A stretch of DNA of 64,000 nt from Gammaproteobacteria bacterium (GTDB lineage: Bacteria > Pseudomonadota > Gammaproteobacteria > Steroidobacterales > Steroidobacteraceae). The DNA lies in contig JANYHD010000010.1 of assembly GCA_025359205.1 (NCBI GenBank), forward strand, positions 1-64,000, written 5' to 3'. Under the pieces are notes generated by a model. It worked only from the letters and a program-made list of their open reading frames with translations. It did no database searches and was not told the DNA's origin. Each line of letters opens with the position of its first letter. Position 1 is the stretch's first letter. Shown here one piece after another: positions 59,501 through 64,000 of this stretch. The position numbers and the translations under genes are program-made.

Positions 59501-59545
59501 GGTGCTGCGGTGGTAGGTGCTGTGGTTGTAGGCGCTGCGGTTGCA
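59501..59545. repeat. 15-base imperfect tandem repeat
   Basis: Three units related to GGTGCTGCGGTGGTA lie head to tail (59501-59515, 59516-59530, 59531-59545), each differing from the others at two to four positions. They fill the gap between the start of the YeeE/YedE gene and the stop of the RNase gene, where the ribosome binding site of the former should be. Confidence 0.75.
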
Positions 59546-59547
59546 GA

Positions 59548-60243
59548 TCAGCGCGCCGCCGGGATGCGCAGCGCAGCGTCGGGACAGGCGTTGCGCACGC
59601 CGCGGCCGCAGGCCGTCGGCACCAGGCCCTGCGTGAGACACACGCGCACTTCGGACAGTTCGGCGCGATTGCAGGCCACGGCCAGCCCGTCTGCGTTCAG
59701 GGCTGGGTTCGCGGCGCGGAACGCGGCGACGATTTCATCCGCGCTCATCGACAGGTTGCTCCGCGGGGCCTCGAAGATCGCCGGGATTTTCACGACCGCA
59801 ATCGCGCGGTCGGCGGTATTGAAGTAAGTCAGCGCATCGAGGCCGGTGCAGCTGCCATGGCGCTGCCACTCATGCTGCATCAGGCGCGGACTCGGAAAGA
59901 GCGTGGCCCCGCGCGCCAACGCTGCCGCCGTGAGCGGCGCGTCGGCAGCGCAGTTCTCGGGGTAACCGCCGTCCGCGTTCTGCGGCCACAGACCGTGCAG
60001 CACGAAGCCATAGCCCTTGCTGCACTGGGCACGGTCTTGCTGGTGCGTGAGGCAATAGCTCGGTGACCAGGACAGCGACAGCAGGAAGTAATCGTATTGT
60101 CCCGCGATCGACGGCGTGGCGGCGGTATCGCGGTGGTGATTGTGATGGCGTGCCTCGGCCACGCTGGCGGCCAGGCCCAATGCCAGGCAATAGACCAGGC
60201 AATTGGCCAGGCACCACCAGGCGGGGGGATTTCGAGTCAGCAT
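59548..60243 (-). CDS. Secreted ribonuclease T2
   Basis: A 231-residue RNase with a signal peptide (about 1-31, ending SVAEA). Both catalytic segments are present: FVLHGLWPQ (CAS1) and HEWQRHGSC (CAS2), with several cysteines for disulfides. It cuts RNA through 2',3'-cyclic phosphates in the periplasm or outside. The ATG at 60243 gives the natural signal peptide; the upstream in-frame start lies in the glucosidase gene. It starts 13 bases after the GH31 gene and is probably co-transcribed. Confidence 0.93.
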   Translation of the reverse strand: MLTRNPPAWWCLANCLVYCLALGLAASVAEARHHNHHRDTAATPSIAGQYDYFLLSLSWSPSYCLTHQQDRAQCSKGYGFVLHGLWPQNADGGYPENCAADAPLTAAALARGATLFPSPRLMQHEWQRHGSCTGLDALTYFNTADRAIAVVKIPAIFEAPRSNLSMSADEIVAAFRAANPALNADGLAVACNRAELSEVRVCLTQGLVPTACGRGVRNACPDAALRIPAAR

Positions 60244-60256
60244 CCGCGCGTTTCCT

Positions 60257-62782
60257 TCAGGTACCGGCCACTGCAGCCGCAGCACCGTGGCGTAGTGTCA
60301 GTTGCGTCGCGCCCACCGGGTCGGCGAACAGCAGCGACACGGATTGGCTCTTCGCGTCGACGCTCGTCGCCACCGCGTGCCCCTGCATGCTGGCATTCGC
60401 CGCGCCCCGCCATCCATGCACCGTCACACGCAGCTGGCTCCACCAGGGATGGAACCCGCCAGCGCGCTTGTCGAAGCTGAGCGTGAGCACCTCATCACGA
60501 AGTTCGCAGTGCAGGTGCTGCCGGAGGTACAGGCCGCGCATGTAGGCCATGCTGTGGCCGTCGTCCTGGTAGATCTCGCCGCGGCAGTCATCGCCCGGAT
60601 ACACATCGAGCGACAGCGGCCCGTGCGGCATCGTAGCGGTGCTCTGCGTGAGCGGCTGCCGCGGCAGGATCGTGCCGCCGCGCACGAACACCGGCAGCTG
60701 ATCGACACGCGGCGTCGCATTGAGGACCAGTCCCGCGCCCGCCACGGCGCTGCCCGCCTCGCCTGCACGGCCCGCCGCCTGCGGGAGCGTCGCGGCATCC
60801 GTGCCGGTCCAGTAGTCGTACCAGCGGCCGGCGGGCAGGCAGATGGTGTAACTCGCCGGCGATTCCAGCACCGGCGGTGGTGCCACCAGCAGGCGCTCGC
60901 CCAGCATGAACGTGGTGTCCTGCCCGCAGGGCGCAGCCAGCGCCTCCGGGAAATCGTAGAACACCGGGCGCACCAGCGGCGCGCCGCTGCGCGCGTTATC
61001 GTCCGCGACGGTGTAAATGTAGGGCAGCAGGCGATATCGTTCCTCTATGAAATGACGGCGAATCGCCGTGTGTTTCGGACCATTGACCCAGGGTTCCTTG
61101 CGCGCGTCGCCCTTGCCATAGTGATCGCGGAATACCGGCATGAACGCACCGAGCTCGATCCAGCGCGTCAGCAGGTCTGGTGAGGGCGCGCCGACGTAGC
61201 CGCCCACGTCAGCCCCGCTGTAGCCGAAGCCGCTCATGCCAAGATTGAGCAGCATGGCCACCGACAGCTTCAGGTGATTCCAGCTCGAGCTGTTGTCACC
61301 CGTCCAGGTGACCGCGTAGCGCTGGCCGCCGGCAAAGCTGGCGCGCGTCATCACGTAAGCCCGCTCGTCGGGCGCGAGGCGCCGCAGGCCCTCGTAGGTG
61401 GCGCGCGAATTCTCCATGCCGTAGATATTGTGGATCTCGGCATGCGTGGCGTTGCGCGCTGCGAAGCCGGGCTCGTCGATGCGGTGCACGGTGTCGAGCG
61501 GCATGGTCTTGCTCGGCGTGTTGAAGATCGCCGGCTCGTTCATGTCGTTCCAGTAACCGGCGATGCCCGCATGCAGCTGCGCCTGGAAAAGATTCCCCCA
61601 CCACTCGCGCGTGACGCCGCGGGTGAAATCGGGGAACACCGCCGGACCTGGCCACACCGGGCCCTCGTAGATCGAGCCGTCGGCGCGCTTCAGGAAATGA
61701 TCGCCGGCGACACCGCTGTCGTAGGGTGTGTACCCTTGGCCTGCTGCGCTGGCGATATGCAGATCGGTAATGGCCACCAGCCGGAAATCCTGCTTTCGCA
61801 ATGCCGCGCTGAGCGCGGCGAGATCCGGGAAAGTCTGCGGGTTCGTGGTGAAGGGGCGATAGCGATCCTGGTAGTCAATGTCGAGCCAAATTGCGTCGGC
61901 TGGAATCCGCTGCGCGCGGAATCGCGTCGCCAGCGCGCGCACCTCCGCCGCACTCATGTAGCTGAAGCGCGATTGCTGGAAGCCGAACGACCACAGCGGC
62001 GCCAGCGGCGCCTTGCCAGTGAGATCGGTGTAGCGCTCGACCACGCGGCGCAGCTCCGGCCCGTAAATAAGGTAGTAGTCGATCGGTCCACCCGCGGCGC
62101 CGAAGGCCAACGTGTCCGGATCCTGCTTGCCGAAATCGAACCAGCTGCGCCAGGTGTTATCGAGGTAGATGCCGTAGCTGGCACCTGGCGTGCCCGTGGC
62201 GATGAAGAAGGGGACGCTCTTGTAGAGCGGATCCGTGGACTCCTGGTACATGTAAGAATCGGTGTTCCAGTTGACGAAGGCCTGGCCGCGCCGATCGAGC
62301 GGCCCTGCTTTGTCGCCCAGGCCGAAGAAATGCTGGTCCGGCGTCAGCTGCTTGCGCAGCGCAAAACTCGCGCCCTGTGTTTCGACCGCGTGCTCGGGCG
62401 CGTCGGCCGAAATCACGTGACCTGCCATGTCGGACACGATCAACCGCAAGCTCGCACGCTCGATGCGCACCGACAAAAGCGCCGTCTCGAACCCTTCGGC
62501 GTCGGGTCTGGACCAGGGCCGCACGCTGACGCCGGCGTGGCGCAATTCCGCGGGTATCACCCAGGACGCGTCTTCGGGAAAATCACCCGCCGGCGCGATG
62601 CGCACACGCAGGATGTCATCCGCGATCGCGGTCACCTGCAGCCGCAGCGTTCCCGATTGCAGGTCCACGCCCGCAGCCGCAGCAGGTAATGCAGTGCCGG
62701 CGGCCAGCGCGGCGCAGGCTGCCAGCGCAAGGGACAGTGCGCGGCGTTCACGGCGGCGGCATCCACGTTGATCGAGTTGCAT
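60257..62782 (-). CDS. Secreted glycoside hydrolase family 31
   Basis: An 841-residue alpha-glucosidase-type enzyme with a signal peptide (about 1-36, ending PAAAAG). It has an N-terminal beta-sandwich (FFGLGDKAGPLDRRG), a TIM barrel with the nucleophile aspartate in YWNDMNEPAIF and the acid/base aspartate in WTGDNSSSW, and C-terminal beta domains. Substrate may be maltose-like, isomaltose-like or xyloside; it is not decided by sequence. The start at 62782 fits the signal peptide. It is divergent from the gene at 62937. Confidence 0.93.
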   Translation of the reverse strand: MQLDQRGCRRRERRALSLALAACAALAAGTALPAAAAGVDLQSGTLRLQVTAIADDILRVRIAPAGDFPEDASWVIPAELRHAGVSVRPWSRPDAEGFETALLSVRIERASLRLIVSDMAGHVISADAPEHAVETQGASFALRKQLTPDQHFFGLGDKAGPLDRRGQAFVNWNTDSYMYQESTDPLYKSVPFFIATGTPGASYGIYLDNTWRSWFDFGKQDPDTLAFGAAGGPIDYYLIYGPELRRVVERYTDLTGKAPLAPLWSFGFQQSRFSYMSAAEVRALATRFRAQRIPADAIWLDIDYQDRYRPFTTNPQTFPDLAALSAALRKQDFRLVAITDLHIASAAGQGYTPYDSGVAGDHFLKRADGSIYEGPVWPGPAVFPDFTRGVTREWWGNLFQAQLHAGIAGYWNDMNEPAIFNTPSKTMPLDTVHRIDEPGFAARNATHAEIHNIYGMENSRATYEGLRRLAPDERAYVMTRASFAGGQRYAVTWTGDNSSSWNHLKLSVAMLLNLGMSGFGYSGADVGGYVGAPSPDLLTRWIELGAFMPVFRDHYGKGDARKEPWVNGPKHTAIRRHFIEERYRLLPYIYTVADDNARSGAPLVRPVFYDFPEALAAPCGQDTTFMLGERLLVAPPPVLESPASYTICLPAGRWYDYWTGTDAATLPQAAGRAGEAGSAVAGAGLVLNATPRVDQLPVFVRGGTILPRQPLTQSTATMPHGPLSLDVYPGDDCRGEIYQDDGHSMAYMRGLYLRQHLHCELRDEVLTLSFDKRAGGFHPWWSQLRVTVHGWRGAANASMQGHAVATSVDAKSQSVSLLFADPVGATQLTLRHGAAAAVAGT

Positions 62783-62859
62783 GGCGGTCCCCTGAATGTG
62801 TACAGGCCCTGAAGTCCGCACGCTTGGCGGCTTGCGGCGGCAAATGTAGCAGGTGCTTT

Positions 62860-62873
62860 GTGTCGTTTGACAC
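62860..62873. promoter_or_regulatory. Operator-like palindrome in the GH31/GMC divergent gap
   Basis: GTGTC-GTTT-GACAC is a perfect five-base inverted repeat. It covers most of the TTGACA of the candidate rightward promoter, so a bound repressor would block it. No regulator gene is adjacent in the window. Confidence 0.4.
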
Positions 62874-62896
62874 TTCCGGCGCGCCGATGCTACAAA
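62867..62896 (+). promoter_or_regulatory. Candidate promoter of the dehydrogenase operon
   Basis: A perfect TTGACA (62867-62872) and TACAAA (62891-62896, 4/6) are separated by 18 bases. Transcription would start near 62903, about 34 bases before the TTG start of the next gene. Confidence 0.5.
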
Positions 62897-62936
62897 CGGG
62901 CGGTTGCATCTATAACAATGAATACGCGGGGCACCC

Positions 62937-63608
62937 TTGGCTGGACAGACCGTCGCTCGCCGTGAAGTCATCCGCCTGCTCGGCATCGCCTCCGTGGCGG
63001 CGACTTTCCCCGGGTTTCGCAATTGGGCCTTCGCCGGCAGCGCTGGGGACGCTGGGGACGCGCCCGTGGCGACGGGCGCGTACCGGCCGCTGTTTTTCAA
63101 GGCGGATGACTACCGTCTCGTCGCGCATCTGGCCGAGCTGATCATCCCCGCGGACGACACGCCGGGGGCGGCCCAGGCGGGTGTCGCGGAATTCATCGAC
63201 TTCATGGTTGCCAACCGCGTGCCGATCAGCGGCGCGGGCCACAGCGAGCCGCCGCGCGACTCCGCTTTGAAGATGGGTTCGGAGCTGCAGGCCCAGTGGG
63301 TCGAGGGGCTGGGTTGGCTCAACGCGCGTTGCCAGTACGATCATGGCCGCGCGTTCATGGATTGCGACAGCGCGCAGCAACTCGCTTTGCTTGGCGCACT
63401 CGCCTACAAGGACAAGTACACAAGCGCGACCGCGGGTGGCCGCGAGTTCTTCCGCCTGGTGCGGGATTACACAGTCACCGGTTACTATACCTCGCGGGTG
63501 GGGCTCGAGGCGCTCGGCTTCCAGGGACTGCGAAATTCCTGGCCTAAGATGCCGGGCTGTCCGCATCCCGAAGACCCCGAACACCTGCACCTGCGAGCCG
63601 TGACATGA
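62937..63608 (+). CDS. Gluconate 2-dehydrogenase subunit 3-family protein
   Basis: A 223-residue protein with a twin-arginine signal (ARREVIRLLGIASVAATFPG) and the subunit-3 fold (AHLAELIIPADDTPGAAQAGVAEFIDFMVAN). Such subunits pair with a GMC flavoprotein and help export it through Tat. The start codon must be TTG at 62937, because in-frame stops stand at 62913 and 62919 and no other start fits. It overlaps the GMC gene by four bases. The tatABC genes at 18198-19645 would supply the export route. Confidence 0.9.
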   Translation: MAGQTVARREVIRLLGIASVAATFPGFRNWAFAGSAGDAGDAPVATGAYRPLFFKADDYRLVAHLAELIIPADDTPGAAQAGVAEFIDFMVANRVPISGAGHSEPPRDSALKMGSELQAQWVEGLGWLNARCQYDHGRAFMDCDSAQQLALLGALAYKDKYTSATAGGREFFRLVRDYTVTGYYTSRVGLEALGFQGLRNSWPKMPGCPHPEDPEHLHLRAVT

Positions 63609-64000
63609 GCGGCAAGATCGCTGCGGTAAAACCGCACATTTTTGACGTGATCGTAGTAGGCACTGGCGCCGGCGGCGGCACAGCGATGAAGATGCTGTGC
63701 GAAGGCGGCCTCAAGGTGCTGGCGCTGAACTCCGGGCCGCGCACTGAGCCCGCCACCGATTACCGGATGCACCGCCAGGTCTTTGACCTCAAGTACCGCG
63801 GCTTCGGCGATCCACTGGCGCTCGCGGGCCGCGCGCACCAGGAGCGCTACTCGGTCGAGGAGAGCGAGTACAACGAGGGCCCGCATCTGTGGGAACACGA
63901 CATCGCCTACTCGAACAGCGCCGGCACCGACTGGTACTGGAAGCGCTGCAAGGGAACCGGTGGCAAGGCGAATTTCTGGGGACGCTCGTCCTGCCGCTAC
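63605..64000 (+). CDS. Partial GMC oxidoreductase
   Basis: The first 132 residues of a flavoprotein; the rest lies beyond the right edge. The FAD-binding motif VIVVGTGAGGGTAMKMLCEGGLKV begins at about residue 16, and RCKGTGGKANFWGRSS near the edge matches the GMC pattern after the dinucleotide fold. With the preceding subunit it probably forms a periplasmic sugar or alcohol dehydrogenase. It has no signal of its own, consistent with piggyback export by the upstream subunit. Confidence 0.9.
   Translation, partial: MSGKIAAVKPHIFDVIVVGTGAGGGTAMKMLCEGGLKVLALNSGPRTEPATDYRMHRQVFDLKYRGFGDPLALAGRAHQERYSVEESEYNEGPHLWEHDIAYSNSAGTDWYWKRCKGTGGKANFWGRSSCRY

Overview
The window looks like an origin-proximal chromosomal segment of a GC-rich gammaproteobacterium. 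The order rsmG-parA-parB-atpI-atpBEFHAGDC-glmU-glmS on the minus strand is the arrangement known beside oriC in many Gammaproteobacteria. The blocks envC/rhodanese-grxC-secB-gpsA-trmL, glnA-ntrB-ntrC and glyQ-glyS-plsC point the same way. Genus cannot be decided; a relative of Xanthomonadales, Nevskiales or Steroidobacterales is a guess from GC content and gene content. No rRNA, tRNA, insertion sequence, CRISPR array or phage was seen.

Region 1 (1-1505) is the anchor of a chromosomal integron: an intact integron integrase, an attI-like core with a cassette-type junction, a candidate cassette promoter, and the start of a first cassette gene that runs off the left edge. The integrase ends about 60 bases from the 3' end of glmS. 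Region 2 (1567-14983) holds glmS, glmU, the full F-type ATP synthase operon, parB, parA and rsmG. The atpA-atpG junction carries a 465-base insertion-like gap. It contains two 63-base hairpins whose 23-base loops are exact reverse complements of each other and which are bounded by a 7-base inverted repeat. This is the most unexplained structure in the window.

Region 3 (15050-33301) carries a degenerate S9-like secreted protein, a cytochrome c, dtd, tatABC with an overlapping OPT transporter, and a minus-strand envelope/signalling run (envC, a GGDEF/EAL protein, an S41 protease, DedA, SRPBCC, holin-like). It then has rhodanese-grxC-secB-gpsA, trmL, a class 1B-like dihydroorotate dehydrogenase, a PspC protein and an EamA permease. 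Region 4 (33304-42027) is nitrogen control (ntrC, ntrB, glnA with a sigma-54 promoter and two NtrC-like sites) followed by glyQS and plsC.

Region 5 (42281-49301) is a signalling island: a 1223-residue hybrid kinase, a receiver-EAL phosphodiesterase and a receiver-only protein in tandem, with a convergent HDOD gene. Region 6 (49399-64000) has an RND pump with its adaptor, an SRAP protein, an ABC-2 exporter, an S33 peptidase, small membrane proteins, a YeeE/YedE transporter, a secreted RNase T2 and a GH31 glucosidase. Divergent from the last is a Tat-exported dehydrogenase subunit with the start of a GMC oxidoreductase, cut by the right edge.
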